A stretch of DNA of 64,000 nucleotides, from the NCBI GenBank assembly GCA_022842785.1, contig JALHOW010000003.1, positions 496,001-560,000 on the forward strand, written 5' to 3'. The notes beneath the pieces are model-generated. The model worked only from the letters and a program-made list of their open reading frames with translations. It did no database searches and was not told the DNA's origin. Below are positions 20,458-30,403 of the stretch, piece by piece. The position numbers were made by a program, and so were the translations under genes. Each line of letters begins with the position of its first letter. The stretch's first letter is position 1. Origin of the DNA: Hyphomicrobiaceae bacterium (GTDB lineage: Bacteria > Pseudomonadota > Alphaproteobacteria > Rhizobiales > Hyphomicrobiaceae).

Positions 20458-21855
20458 ATGACCGGCCCCGCCTCTTCTCACTCTCTGACGAGCCCGAACT
20501 CCCTCCACGCACGGGACATCGCCTACTCACTTCATCCCTACACGAACGCCCGGCGTCACGAGCAGATCGGTCCCCTCATCATCAAGGGCGGTGATGGGAT
20601 CCACGTGTTTGACGATAGTGGGAACCGCTACATCGAAGGCATGGCCGGCTTGTGGAACGCAGCGCTCGGCTTCAACGAAGAGCGGCTGATTGAGGCCGGC
20701 GTCAAGCAGCTCAGAGAGCAGCCCTACTATCATAACTTCAATCACCGCGCTCATCCCGCGGCGATCGAATTTGCCGAAAGGCTGGTCAAGGTTGCGCCTG
20801 AGGGGCTGACAAAGGTGTTCTTCGCCAACTCCGGTTCGGAAGCGAACGACACCGTGATCAAGCTCGTGCGCTACTTCAACAACGCACTGGGTCGGCGATC
20901 CAAGAAGAAGATCATCGCGCGTTTGCGCGGGTATCACGGCATCACCATCGGCGCCGGAAGCCTGACAGGACTGCCGCTCAATCATGATGACTTTGATCTC
21001 CCGATTCCGGGGATCTTGCATACCGCGTGCCCGCATCACTACCGATATGCCGAGAAGGGCGAGAGCGAAGAAGCGTACGCCACCCGCCTCGCCGAGCAGC
21101 TCGAGGCAATGATTCTGGAGGAGGGCCCGGATACGGTTGCGGCCTTTATCGGCGAACCGATCATGGGAGCCGGAGGCGTGATCGTGCCCCCGAGAACCTA
21201 CTGGGAAAAGGTTCAAGCGGTTTGCCGCCGCTACGACGTACTCGTGGCAGTGGACGAGGTGATATGCGGCTTCGGCCGCACCGGGCACATGTTCGCTTGC
21301 GAGACATTCAACATTGAGCCCGATCTGCTGGTGCTCTCCAAGCAGATCACTTCCGGATATCAGCCGCTGTCTGCCGTTCTGATGACGAGCCGCATTTATG
21401 ATGCGGTTGCCGACAACTCGAACCGCATTGGTTCTTTCGGACACGGCTTTACGACAGGCGCGCATCCCGTGGCGATGGCAGTGGCACTTGAAAGCCTGAA
21501 CGTCTACGAGGAGCGGGACATCGTGGGGCATGTGCGTGACGTCGCGGGCGTATTCGAGGAACGCCTGCGTTCGTTTGCCAATCACCCGATCGTCGGGGAA
21601 GTTCGCTGCTGCGGCCTGATTGGCGCGCTTGAGTTCGTTGCCGACAAGGAGACCAAAACTGCATTTGCTCAGCCGGGCATGCTGGGGAGTTACCTCATGC
21701 AGCGCGCGCTGGCCAACGGCCTAATGGCACGCCAGGTCGGCGATGGAGTCGCCTTCGCACCTCCGCTGATCATCACCAAGAGCCAGATCAACGACATGTT
21801 TGATCGTTTCAGCCGGGCCCTGGACGACGCTTACAAGTGGCACCGCGAAGCCTAG
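20458..21855 (+). CDS. Class III (omega) aminotransferase
   Basis: PLP-dependent transaminase of 465 residues in the omega-amino acid:pyruvate / taurine:pyruvate / GABA group. Landmarks: [12 protein letters not shown] near 61, NSGSEANDT (124-132), RLRGYHGIT (157-163), [14 protein letters not shown] near 232, Asp266 in [13 protein letters not shown] and the Schiff-base Lys295 in [15 protein letters not shown], followed by [12 protein letters not shown]. The amino donor cannot be fixed from sequence. It is the first gene of a transcription unit that continues into a gamma-glutamyltransferase-like gene (101-base gap) and a TctBA transporter, suggesting use of an imported amine or amino acid. Confidence 0.9.
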   Translation: MTGPASSHSLTSPNSLHARDIAYSLHPYTNARRHEQIGPLIIKGGDGIHVFDDSGNRYIEGMAGLWNAALGFNEERLIEAGVKQLREQPYYHNFNHRAHPAAIEFAERLVKVAPEGLTKVFFANSGSEANDTVIKLVRYFNNALGRRSKKKIIARLRGYHGITIGAGSLTGLPLNHDDFDLPIPGILHTACPHHYRYAEKGESEEAYATRLAEQLEAMILEEGPDTVAAFIGEPIMGAGGVIVPPRTYWEKVQAVCRRYDVLVAVDEVICGFGRTGHMFACETFNIEPDLLVLSKQITSGYQPLSAVLMTSRIYDAVADNSNRIGSFGHGFTTGAHPVAMAVALESLNVYEERDIVGHVRDVAGVFEERLRSFANHPIVGEVRCCGLIGALEFVADKETKTAFAQPGMLGSYLMQRALANGLMARQVGDGVAFAPPLIITKSQINDMFDRFSRALDDAYKWHREA

Positions 21856-21956
21856 CAGCGCGTCTCGCCGCCGCGCTGCAGGGCACTGCGCGGCGGCGAA
21901 ACACTCTTCCGAACTCTTCGTTCGACGCACCACCTACCCAGCGGAGCCTCATTATC

Positions 21957-23540
21957 GTGCGTGATTTCACAAAGCAGGGACGCTCCCTGACCATCAGTGA
22001 CGGCGGGATGATCTGCACGTCGCATCCTGCGGCATCGTCGGCGGGGCTTGCCGTTCTCAAAGCTGGCGGCAATGCCATGGATGCAGCTATGGCTGCGATC
22101 GCCGTACAGTGCGTGGCCGAGCCGCATATGACCGGCATCGGCGGTGACTGCTTTGTGCTCTTCTCCCAGGGAGGTGGCGCACCGATTGCAATAGATGGCT
22201 CAGGCAGAGCACCAGCAGCAGCGGAAGCCTCTTGGTACACTGATCGCGGCTTCAAGGACATTCCCGTCGAGTCCGCTCATTCAGTGACTGTACCCGGCGC
22301 CGTTGCCGCGTGGACCACGTTGAATGCGGACTACGGCAAGAAGTCGATGGCGGAGATCCTCTCTCCCGCCATTCGACTTGCCGAGGAGGGTATGAGGGTC
22401 ACGCCACGCGTCGCCTGGGACTGGGCGCGGCAGATTGCACGCCTGTCTCATGATCCGGATGCGCGCAAGGTTTTCCTTCCGAACGGACGTGCTCCTGAGG
22501 TTGGCGACCTCTTTCGCAATCCGGCGCTGGCCGGCACGCTTCGAAAGATCGCAGAGCGGGGTCCGAAGGCCTTCTATGAAGGTGAGGTGGCACAGAGCCT
22601 CACGCGCAAGCTTCGCAGCGTTGGCGGTCTGCACAGCGAGCAGGACTTCGCAGAGGCCCACAGCGACTATACGACCCCGATCAGCGCAAGCTATCGCGGA
22701 CACGACATCTACGAGTGCCCGCCAGCCGGGCAGGGACTCGTAGCATTGATGATTCTGCGGGCGCTCGAAGGGCTCGATCTAGCCGACAGCCGCCACTCCG
22801 AAGCGGATCGCATCCACTATCTGGCCGAAACAACAAAGGCCGCCTATCGCGCGCGGGATGCCTACTTTTGCGATCCGGCACACGGTGACGTCGCGGTCGA
22901 GCGCTTCCTGTCCGACGGCTACGCCGCCGCCGTCCGCGCACGCATCAGCCGCGAGACGGCCACAACTGCTGAGGCCTGGAACGACATCGAGCACAAGGAC
23001 ACCGTGTACGTCTGCGCGGTCGATCGCGATCTGAATTCCGTATCGTTCATCAACTCGCTGTTCCACGCCTTCGGAAGCGGTATCTTCGATCCCGACACAG
23101 GCGTAATGCTCCACAACCGCGGCAGCTCATTCCGCACCTCTCCAGGACATCCCAATGCGATCGCGCCTCACAAGAGGCCAATGCATACGATCATCCCGGG
23201 CCTTCTCAGCCGCAACGGACGTGCAGTGATGCCCTTCGGTGTCATGGGGGGGCACTATCAGGCCACCGGGCACGCCCACTTCGTTTCCCAGATTCTCGAT
23301 CGCGGCCACAATGTGCAGGCGGCCAGTGATGCGCCGCGGACCTTCGCCTTCGACGGAAAATTGACGCTTGAGCAGACCATCTCGCCGGAGATCAAAGATG
23401 ATCTTGCGGGTCGCGGGCACGTGATCGAATGGTCGGATGCACCCATGGGCGGCGCGCAGGCCATCTGGATCGATCACGAGAAGGGCGTCCTGATCGGCGC
23501 ATCCGATCATCGCAAGGATGGCATGGCTCTGGGAATGTAG
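21957..23540 (+). CDS. Gamma-glutamyltransferase family hydrolase
   Basis: Ntn-hydrolase of the gamma-glutamyltransferase family, 527 residues from GTG 21957. This start has GGAG about nine bases upstream; the frame is open back to 21837, but that 40-residue extension has no family character. The precursor would self-cleave before Thr349 in [14 protein letters not shown] to give the two subunits. The substrate-binding GSGRAPA (81-87) and the C-terminal [15 protein letters not shown] support the family. There is no signal peptide, unlike periplasmic E. coli GGT, so it should act in the cytosol on an imported gamma-glutamyl or related amide. Its place next to an aminotransferase and transporter suggests catabolism rather than glutathione turnover. 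Confidence 0.88.
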   Translation: MRDFTKQGRSLTISDGGMICTSHPAASSAGLAVLKAGGNAMDAAMAAIAVQCVAEPHMTGIGGDCFVLFSQGGGAPIAIDGSGRAPAAAEASWYTDRGFKDIPVESAHSVTVPGAVAAWTTLNADYGKKSMAEILSPAIRLAEEGMRVTPRVAWDWARQIARLSHDPDARKVFLPNGRAPEVGDLFRNPALAGTLRKIAERGPKAFYEGEVAQSLTRKLRSVGGLHSEQDFAEAHSDYTTPISASYRGHDIYECPPAGQGLVALMILRALEGLDLADSRHSEADRIHYLAETTKAAYRARDAYFCDPAHGDVAVERFLSDGYAAAVRARISRETATTAEAWNDIEHKDTVYVCAVDRDLNSVSFINSLFHAFGSGIFDPDTGVMLHNRGSSFRTSPGHPNAIAPHKRPMHTIIPGLLSRNGRAVMPFGVMGGHYQATGHAHFVSQILDRGHNVQAASDAPRTFAFDGKLTLEQTISPEIKDDLAGRGHVIEWSDAPMGGAQAIWIDHEKGVLIGASDHRKDGMALGM

Positions 23541-23767
23541 AAACGTCGTTCCTCATGCAGAGCCTGCAGGCTATGGCGCGACTGTATATCGACTATGAAG
23601 AAAGCGTATTTGTCTTGTGCCTGCTTTCCGTCTGACACTGTGGCCATCCGATGGTGCGAGGAAGCGGCCCCTTGCGGCAAGGTCCGGCGAAGCGCTCGTG
23701 AGATGAGGATTATCGTCGGTGCCGAGGATGTCGTCGTGAGAACCTGCAGCCAGTCACTGTCGCGTGG

Positions 23768-24232
23768 ATGGATATGACGTTGAACTGGAAAGACCTCGCA
23801 TCGGGATTGGTCCTCATACTTGTGGGACTTCTGTATGGATATGTAACACTGGAAACTCTGCCGCTCGGCAGCGTCCTCGAAATGGGGCCCGGAAGCTTCC
23901 CGATCGTACTTTGCAGCCTTCTTGTCGCCATCGGCACCATCATCTGCGCAAGTAGCCTGTTCGGAGCACGAGAGTCCGAATTTGGACGTGTCCCGTGGCG
24001 GGCAGTTTTTATGCTGTCGATCTCCATCCTCCTGTTTGGGACCTTCCTGCGACAGCTCGGAATGTTTCCATCGGTGTTCGCGAGCGTCTTCATTGCGGCT
24101 GCAGCCGAGCCAGGATTTCGCCCGCTCCCCGCCGCCGTTATTGCCCTCGGCCTTGCCGTCCTGTGCTCACTGATTTTCCTAAAGGGGATTGGCCTTCCGG
24201 TTCCGCTGTTCGGAAGCTTCTTTCCAGCTTGA
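23768..24232 (+). CDS. tctB: Tripartite tricarboxylate transporter small membrane subunit TctB
   Basis: Small four-span membrane subunit (154 residues) of a tripartite tricarboxylate transporter. Hydrophobic segments are DLASGLVLILVGLLYGYV, GPGSFPIVLCSLLVAIGTIICASSL, FMLSISILLFGTFL and AAVIALGLAVLCSLIFLKG, and the conserved EMGPGSFP follows the first span. It is followed after 29 bases by tctA. The periplasmic receptor TctC lies about 3.1 kb downstream beyond a LysR gene. Substrate unknown: such systems carry citrate, other carboxylates, aromatic acids or amines. Confidence 0.85.
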   Translation: MDMTLNWKDLASGLVLILVGLLYGYVTLETLPLGSVLEMGPGSFPIVLCSLLVAIGTIICASSLFGARESEFGRVPWRAVFMLSISILLFGTFLRQLGMFPSVFASVFIAAAAEPGFRPLPAAVIALGLAVLCSLIFLKGIGLPVPLFGSFFPA

Positions 24233-24261
24233 GCGCGTAGGCAAGGTCAGGGGACGCCGCG

Positions 24262-25767
24262 ATGGAATTCATTGACAATCTTGGGCTCGGCTTCTCCGTC
24301 GCGCTTCAATGGCAGAACCTCCTCTACTGCTTGATTGGCGTTCTGCTTGGAACGGTCGTCGGCATACTTCCGGGCCTTGGGCCTCTGGCAACGATTGCCA
24401 TGCTTCTGCCGCTGACGTTCGGCATGTCGGCTACTCAATCCCTCATCATGCTGGCCGGCATATACTACGGGTCGCAATACGGCGGCTCGACAACGGCGAT
24501 ATTGATCAATCTGCCCGGCGAGTCGTCCTCCGTGGTGACTGCCATTGACGGCTATCGCATGGCACAGAAGGGGCGAGGAGGACCCGCGCTTGCCGCAGCC
24601 GCGCTGGCATCATTCTTCGCTGGATGCGTGGCTACACTCATCATTGCGGTCGTCGCGACGCCATTGACCCGACTGGCAGTCAGCTTTGGCGCCGCCGAAT
24701 ATTTCTCTCTGCTTCTGGTCGGCCTGTTCTCGTCCATCGCGCTTGCCTCCGGCTCCATCATCAAGGCCATAGGAATGATCTGCCTGGGCCTGCTGATCGG
24801 GCTTACCGGCACCGACATCTACACGGCCGTTCCTCGCTTCACGTTCGGCCAACAGGAATTGGTGGACGGTATCGATTTCGTGGCGATTGCGGTCGGCATA
24901 TTCGGCATCGGAGAGATTTTGCGCAATCTCGAGCGATCGGGAGGCCGCGAAGCCGGCGTCGCCAAAGTGACGAGCATCATGCCCAGTCGCGACGAACTCC
25001 GACGTATTGTGGCTCCATCCATGCGAGGCACAGCCATCGGGGCATTCCTCGGCATCCTTCCAGGTGGCGGCGCGCTGCTTTCGTCCTTCGTCGCGTACAA
25101 CGTGGAAAAGAAGGTGTCGTCCAACGCAGCCGAGTTCGGGAACGGCGCGATCGAAGGCGTCGCAGCTCCGGAGGCCGCGAACAATGCAGGCGCGCAGACA
25201 TCGTTCATCCCAATGCTGTCGCTTGGCATCCCATCGAACGTCGTCATGGCACTCATGATCGGCGCCATGATGGTTCAAGGTATTGTCCCCGGCCCCGAGG
25301 TGCTGACAAAGCAGCCCGAACTGTTTTGGGGCTTGGTCGCCTCCATGTGGGTGGGCAACGCAATGCTGGTTGTGCTCAATTTTCCGCTGATCGGAATCTG
25401 GGTTCGGCTTCTCACGATACCTTACAGCGTGCTCTTCCCGGCGATCATCGCTTTCTGCTGCATTGGTGTGTACAGCGTCGGCAATTCCGGGTTCGATGTG
25501 TACGTTGCCCTCATCGCAGGGTTGATCGGCTACATCCTAGTGAAGCTCGACTTCGAGCTGCCGCCATTCGTGCTCGGCTTCATTCTCGGCCCGATGCTGG
25601 AAGAGAATCTACGGCGGGCTTTGCTCATTTCCGGTGGCGATTTGTCGATCTTCGTCACACGCCCCGTCAGCGCGGGCCTTCTGGTCGTCGCTGTGGTGAC
25701 GCTCATTGTTGTCAGCCTGCCGGCGGTGGCCAAGAAGCGCAAAGTCCTCTTCAATGAGAGCGACTGA
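24262..25767 (+). CDS. tctA: Tripartite tricarboxylate transporter large membrane subunit TctA
   Basis: Large membrane subunit (501 residues, about 12 spans) that moves the substrate using an ion gradient. The two inverted halves carry the family motifs VGILPGLGPLATIAMLLPLTF and GSTTAILINLPGESSSVVTAIDGYRMAQKGRGGPAL near residues 35-115, and GILPGGGALLSSFVAYNVEKK with GVAAPEAANNAGAQTSFIPMLSLGIP near 255-325. The start ATG is 29 bases after tctB. A LysR regulator and the receptor gene follow, so the locus looks like a self-contained import module. Confidence 0.93.
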   Translation: MEFIDNLGLGFSVALQWQNLLYCLIGVLLGTVVGILPGLGPLATIAMLLPLTFGMSATQSLIMLAGIYYGSQYGGSTTAILINLPGESSSVVTAIDGYRMAQKGRGGPALAAAALASFFAGCVATLIIAVVATPLTRLAVSFGAAEYFSLLLVGLFSSIALASGSIIKAIGMICLGLLIGLTGTDIYTAVPRFTFGQQELVDGIDFVAIAVGIFGIGEILRNLERSGGREAGVAKVTSIMPSRDELRRIVAPSMRGTAIGAFLGILPGGGALLSSFVAYNVEKKVSSNAAEFGNGAIEGVAAPEAANNAGAQTSFIPMLSLGIPSNVVMALMIGAMMVQGIVPGPEVLTKQPELFWGLVASMWVGNAMLVVLNFPLIGIWVRLLTIPYSVLFPAIIAFCCIGVYSVGNSGFDVYVALIAGLIGYILVKLDFELPPFVLGFILGPMLEENLRRALLISGGDLSIFVTRPVSAGLLVVAVVTLIVVSLPAVAKKRKVLFNESD

Positions 25768-26111
25768 GGCGACTCTGTCGTCTCCCAACTCGATCTCGCC
25801 ACTCGATGGATGGCTGCCTCGACAACGGTCTGGCGTCACAGCGTCGATTTTGAACGACTTCTGGAACCCGACAGTGCTGCCCGCTAGCTGAGCGCGCCGC
25901 CCCTCGCCCGAGCTTACCGTTGCGTCGGCGCGCCGACGCAGTCCATCGCAAACACCCCTAAATGTGCTCGCGACGAGCCCTGCGCATAGTTCAGTCGCTG
26001 GATTGCTTGGCACGCATTGATCGAAGGAGCGGCACGGCTGTCTATTGTGCGGCGGATCATCTGAATATAGCTTTGCGATATGTCAGGGTGGCTTGCCATA
26101 AGAGAATGTGA
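25768..26111. other. Intergenic region, 344 bp
   Basis: Spacer between tctA and the LysR gene on the same strand. I saw no convincing gene, repeat or T-rich terminator. A promoter for the LysR gene is likely in its right half (AATATAGC around 26066), but this is weak. Confidence 0.45.
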
Positions 26112-27068
26112 ATGGACATCCGTCAGCTGCGCTACTTCGCTTCCATCGTTGAGCAGGGTTCGTTCTCCCGAGCTGCCGCCACTCTTCGGGTAGCGCAACC
26201 AGCTCTGTCGCTGCATGTTCGCAACATGGAGGCCGATCTGGGAACCTCTCTGTTGTTTCGCAGTCCCAAGGGAGTCGTGCCGACAGAGGCGGGCCAAATC
26301 CTGCTGCGCAACGCGCGGATCATCCTTGATCAGCTCACCATCGCGGAAGACGAACTCCGGGGACATGACAGCGAGCCCGCTGGAGAGGTTCGCCTGGGGC
26401 TCCCCAGCACGTTCGGCCAGATTCTGGCTGTACCGCTCATCATGGCTGCTCGAAGCCGCTACCCGAAGATAAAGCTTCGCGTCGCGGAAACGATGAGTGG
26501 GTTTGCAGTCGAGTGGATATGCGACGCACGCATCGATCTTGCGGTCGTGTATCACGACCTGAATGAAAGGTCGGTCGAAGTAACACACGTGCTGGACGAA
26601 GAGCTCGTCTGCTTTGGCCCTGTCGATGCGCTAGGAGACTTCGATTTGCCAAAGGCGGATCGACCAATCTCCTACGATCATATCGCCAATTTGCCTCTGA
26701 TCCTTCCCGGCGGGCGCAATGGCTTTCGAGACCTGATCGAGCGCTATGCAGCGAACTCCGGCGTAACTCTCAACACCATTATCGAGGTCGACTCGCACTC
26801 AAACATCAAGGATCTGGTCCGCGCCGGCGTGGGCTACTCTATTCTCTCGATGAACTCCATTGCCGACGAGGTGAAATCGGGGCAAGTGAGGTACTGGAGA
26901 ATAGGGAGGCCTCCGCTCAAGCGGCCCGTCTATCTTGTTCACTCCATCAATCGCCCCATCACGAATGCCGTTGCCGCGATGAAATTCCTCGTGCTGGAGG
27001 TCATGCACGACCTTGCGCGCAAAGGAAGCTTGGTGCGGACAACGATCATCGGAGAGTCTGCAGCATAG
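26112..27068 (+). CDS. LysR family transcriptional regulator
   Basis: Regulator of 318 residues with the N-terminal helix-turn-helix (DIRQLRYFASIVEQGSFSRAAATLRVAQPALSLHVRNMEADLGTSLLFR, 2-50) and a periplasmic-binding-like effector domain from about 90 (GEVRLGLPSTFGQILAVPLI). The N-terminal region resembles NAC/CbbR-like and IlvY-like members in general form only. It sits between tctBA and tctC and is the probable regulator of the 20-30 kb catabolic block, responding to the imported compound or its metabolite. No autogenous T-N11-A site was pinned down. Confidence 0.9.
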   Translation: MDIRQLRYFASIVEQGSFSRAAATLRVAQPALSLHVRNMEADLGTSLLFRSPKGVVPTEAGQILLRNARIILDQLTIAEDELRGHDSEPAGEVRLGLPSTFGQILAVPLIMAARSRYPKIKLRVAETMSGFAVEWICDARIDLAVVYHDLNERSVEVTHVLDEELVCFGPVDALGDFDLPKADRPISYDHIANLPLILPGGRNGFRDLIERYAANSGVTLNTIIEVDSHSNIKDLVRAGVGYSILSMNSIADEVKSGQVRYWRIGRPPLKRPVYLVHSINRPITNAVAAMKFLVLEVMHDLARKGSLVRTTIIGESAA

Positions 27069-27397
27069 ATGCAGCACTCAATAGCCGTCGCGTCAGCGGT
27101 CTCGCGCTGACGGTCCTCACGTCATTCGAAGTACCCGTTGTCGACCCTGGCTGGTTCTTGGATGCCCCAGGACAAAGTCGTGCGCGGGAAGGCGAGCACC
27201 AGGCCATAGCGCGCACATCTAAAGCGTAGAATGAAATTGTATTGTCCACGTAGTTCGATTTGCGGGACCATGACGTGGAACGGAAATGTGGGACGCTTCC
27301 CGACGCTGACTTCATCGCATCGCCTCGGAAGGCTCAATGACTGCGATCGGCGGAGCCGCGACTAGGCGTCCGTTGAACTACATGGAGAACAACCGAT
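27069..27397. other. Intergenic region, 329 bp, upstream of tctC
   Basis: Holds the second copy of the 65-bp element (27204-27268). Nothing else recognisable. The element is 130 bases upstream of the tctC start, so the tctC promoter is probably within or just after it. Confidence 0.5.
27204..27268 (+). repeat. 65-bp element, copy 2 (upstream of tctC)
   Basis: Ungapped partner of the element at 20211-20275, with the identical core GAAATTGTATTGTCC and a GTCC-N17-GGAC inverted arrangement. Same orientation relative to the downstream gene as copy 1. Confidence 0.7.
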
Positions 27398-28369
27398 ATG
27401 AGCCTGAGAAGAGTCGCTGCGAGCGCAGCAGCAGCACTGACGATGTTTTTCACGGGCGCGGCCGGCGCGCAGGAGTATCCGAGCAAGCCGATCACAATCA
27501 TTTCTCCATGGGAACCGGGCAGCTCCGTAACGCTGTTTCAGCGCGTTGTCGCCAAGGAGCTGGAGAAAGTTCTCGGCCAGCCGGTCATCGTGGATCCACG
27601 TCCCGGAGCTACCGGCGCGATCGGTATCGGTGCCGCTATCAAAGCGCCGGCCGACGGCTACACTCTGGTCACAACCGTGACGAGCAGTTTCGTTTCTCCG
27701 CTGGTCAACAAACAGATCAAGTTCGATATGTTCCGCGAGCTGACGCCTGTAGCTCAGCAAGCGTCGATCGAGTGGGCCATCATCGGGCGGCCTGACCTGG
27801 ATGTTTCCGATCTCAAGGGCGTGATCGCTAAAGCCAAGGCAAAACCGGGCACAGTGACCTATGGATCGTCGGGGATCGGCAGTGCCCTCCATATCGCAAT
27901 GGCTGCCCTCGCGGCAGAAGCTGGCATCACGTTGCGGCATGTCCCGTACAAGGGAGAGGCAACTGCAATCGTAGGCGTGATGGGCAAAGAGGTCGATCTT
28001 GCGATCACCACAGTGGGTGGTATTGCGCCAAAGATCCGCTCAGGCGAGGTGAAAGGCATCGTGGTCACGTCGCGAAACCGGTCGCCCTATCTGCCGGACG
28101 TGCCTACCGCTTCGGAAGCTGGTGTGCCTGGCTTCGCAGTAGAGAGCTTCAATGGCCTTCACGCACCGGCCGGTACGCCGGCTGTCGTGCTCGACAAGCT
28201 CGAGAGCGCACTGCTGAAGGCATTGGAGAGTCCGGAGGTTGTCGAGTACACGCAAAAGGCATCGTTCCTTCGCGATCCGGCGCCGCGCGGAGAGTATGAT
28301 GCGAGAATCAAGAAGCTCATCAACTCCTTCAAGCCGCTCGTTGAGAAGATGGACATCGCGCCGAAGTGA
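27398..28369 (+). CDS. tctC: Bug/TctC family periplasmic solute receptor
   Basis: Periplasmic substrate-binding protein (323 residues) of the tripartite tricarboxylate transporter. The signal peptide is MSLRRVAASAAAALTMFFTG with probable cleavage after AAGAQ near residue 25. The mature protein has the Bug pattern: YPSKPITIISPWEPGSSV, VIVDPRPGATGAIGIGAAIKAPADGYTL (about 64-91), TYGSSGIGSALHIAMAALAAEAGI and RSPYLPDVPTASEAGVPGF. It probably serves the TctB/TctA pair at 23.8-25.8 kb. An 11-bp perfect inverted repeat follows the gene. Confidence 0.92.
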   Translation: MSLRRVAASAAAALTMFFTGAAGAQEYPSKPITIISPWEPGSSVTLFQRVVAKELEKVLGQPVIVDPRPGATGAIGIGAAIKAPADGYTLVTTVTSSFVSPLVNKQIKFDMFRELTPVAQQASIEWAIIGRPDLDVSDLKGVIAKAKAKPGTVTYGSSGIGSALHIAMAALAAEAGITLRHVPYKGEATAIVGVMGKEVDLAITTVGGIAPKIRSGEVKGIVVTSRNRSPYLPDVPTASEAGVPGFAVESFNGLHAPAGTPAVVLDKLESALLKALESPEVVEYTQKASFLRDPAPRGEYDARIKKLINSFKPLVEKMDIAPK

Positions 28370-28469
28370 TGACGGCAGCCGTCGCCGTCCGCGACGTGCT
28401 GAAAATAGGCCAGCTGCTCGCTTTCCAAGCCTATGCAGAGCGCGTTCGACACGAGCCTGGCCAGATCGT

Positions 28470-28500
28470 TCGCCCTAGCCAACTCCCGCGGCTAGGGCGA
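28470..28500 (+). terminator. Hairpin downstream of tctC
   Basis: Perfect 11-base arms TCGCCCTAGCC and GGCTAGGGCGA around a nine-base loop, about 100 bases after the tctC stop. There is no T tract, so it may be a factor-dependent terminator or an mRNA-stabilising hairpin that keeps tctC expression higher than the next gene. Confidence 0.5.
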
Positions 28501-28591
28501 CTGCAGATTTCAGAGCGCCATTCAGTCCTTTCCGCTCTTCCTGTATTGCTGGAAGCCACCAGCAGCATCCCGTCTTAGTCGAGGTTTGACC

Positions 28592-30277
28592 ATGCCGAAC
28601 GGATCCTCTCTCGCAGCGGACCTCATCGTAAGGAACGCCAAGATTGCCACGCTCGATCCGACAAGCCGGATCGTACAGGCAGTGGCCATTTCTGGTGACC
28701 GGTTCGTTGCCGTGGGGTCCGAGGCTGAGATTGCCGCGCTGGCCGGACCAAACACTCGCGAAATCGATGCCAAGGGCCGACTTGTCGTTCCCGGCCTGAT
28801 CGATGGACACGCACACATGGATCGCGAGGGGCTCAAGGAGCGCATTCCCTCGCTTGCCGGCTGCCGCTCCGTTGCCGACATTCTCAAGATCATAGCTGCT
28901 CTGGCGGAAGCGACGCCCAAAGGCGAATGGATCGTCACCATGCCAGTGGGCGACCCGCCGTTCTTTCTCGGCGTGCCGCAGAATCTCAAGGAAGGTCGCC
29001 TTCCCAATCGCAAGGAACTCGACAGCGTTGCGCCGGATCACCCCGTATACATCCGTGCCATTTGGGGGCATTGGCGTAACACGCTGCCGCTCCTATCCGT
29101 CGCCAATACCCGCGCGCTCGAACTCGCCGGTATCTCACGCAACACGCTGCCGCCGGCTCCCTCCATTCAAATCGACAAAGACCCGTCGACAGGAGATCCA
29201 ACTGGCGTCTTCACCGAGTTCACCTTCAAACCGCTCGTCGAAAAGACGCTGATGAAGGTGGTCCCCCAGTTCACGCTCGATGATCGTATCGCCGGCCTGG
29301 CGCGCTCGATGGAAGTCTACAATTCCTATGGCACGACGAGCGTATTCGAGGGGCATGGGATCGCCAGCGAAGTCCTGGCCGCATATCAGAGCCTCCGGGC
29401 TCAGGGTCCGCTCGCCGTACGCTCCGTTCTGATGTTCAGCCCCTCGTGGCCATCGACGGATGTGGAAACGATCCGCGATATGCTCGCCGACTGGGGTCGC
29501 TGGCTTACCGGGCGCGGTATGGGCGACGCGTATCTCCGCATGTGCGGTCTCTTCACGGAGTCGGATTACTCGGAAGAGAATCGGTTGCGCGCACTATGCG
29601 GGCCCTACACGGGCTGGGCCGGGTTCAACTTCGACGCAGGCCTGCCCGAGGACATCATGGTGGAAATGATGGTGGAGGCCGCGCGGCTCGGCATTCGCGT
29701 GGGCTCCTTCAGCCCGCGCATTCTCGACCTCTTCGAGAAGGTGGACAAAAAGGCTTCCATCGGCGAGCAACGCTGGCTGATCGAGCACATCGGCGTTTTC
29801 ACTCCCGACCAGATCAAACGCATCCGCGATCTCGGATTGGTCGTCCAGGCCTATTCGACTCGGTGGATCGAGCAGACCGGCGAGATGTCACGTGCGCAAC
29901 TAGGTGAGGAGGGTGCAGTGAATGTCCTGCCTATGCGCAATCTGATCGACGCGGGCGTCCACGTCTCATTGGCGACGGACAATGTGCCCCCAACCCTGAT
30001 GGTGCCGATTGCGCACGTCATCACGCGCAAGACTGCAGCCGGGCGACCGCTCGCGCCCTCGCAAGCAATCTCCAGAATGGAAGCATTGGCTACCGCCAGC
30101 CGCGAAGGCGCCTACCTCAGTTTCGAGGAAGATGTGAAGGGTACGATCGAGCCCGGCAAGTATGCGGACCTCGCCATCTTGAACCAGGACCTGCTGACAT
30201 GCCCTGAGGAACACATCGCCGACATTCGCTCGGTCACCACCATCACCGGTGGTAGGGTAGTCTACGAGGCAAGCTGA
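28592..30277 (+). CDS. YtcJ-like amidohydrolase
   Basis: Metal-dependent hydrolase of the amidohydrolase superfamily, YtcJ-like (pfam Amidohydro_3 type), 561 residues. The beta-sandwich N terminus ends in RLVVPGLIDGHAHMDREG, whose HxH provides metal ligands; the barrel follows with SVFEGHGIASE, WLIEHIGVF and the C-terminal SLATDNVPPTLMVP carrying the last Asp ligand, then GTIEPGKYADLAILNQD closing the sandwich. Family members hydrolyse N-acyl, formamide or cyclic amide bonds of varied compounds; substrate here is unknown. ATG 28592 has GAGG seven bases upstream and is preferred to TTG 28586. There is no signal peptide. Confidence 0.88.
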   Translation: MPNGSSLAADLIVRNAKIATLDPTSRIVQAVAISGDRFVAVGSEAEIAALAGPNTREIDAKGRLVVPGLIDGHAHMDREGLKERIPSLAGCRSVADILKIIAALAEATPKGEWIVTMPVGDPPFFLGVPQNLKEGRLPNRKELDSVAPDHPVYIRAIWGHWRNTLPLLSVANTRALELAGISRNTLPPAPSIQIDKDPSTGDPTGVFTEFTFKPLVEKTLMKVVPQFTLDDRIAGLARSMEVYNSYGTTSVFEGHGIASEVLAAYQSLRAQGPLAVRSVLMFSPSWPSTDVETIRDMLADWGRWLTGRGMGDAYLRMCGLFTESDYSEENRLRALCGPYTGWAGFNFDAGLPEDIMVEMMVEAARLGIRVGSFSPRILDLFEKVDKKASIGEQRWLIEHIGVFTPDQIKRIRDLGLVVQAYSTRWIEQTGEMSRAQLGEEGAVNVLPMRNLIDAGVHVSLATDNVPPTLMVPIAHVITRKTAAGRPLAPSQAISRMEALATASREGAYLSFEEDVKGTIEPGKYADLAILNQDLLTCPEEHIADIRSVTTITGGRVVYEAS

Positions 30278-30403
30278 TCGTCTCGAAGAGAATAAAGTCG
30301 TGCAGAGGCTGGCGCCGCTCTGTGCCAAGCCTCCGTTGCTCGGAGACGAGGTCGATCGTCTCTCCGAGCCCTTCAAATGACGGCAGATCGACAGGAGTGC
30401 CCG

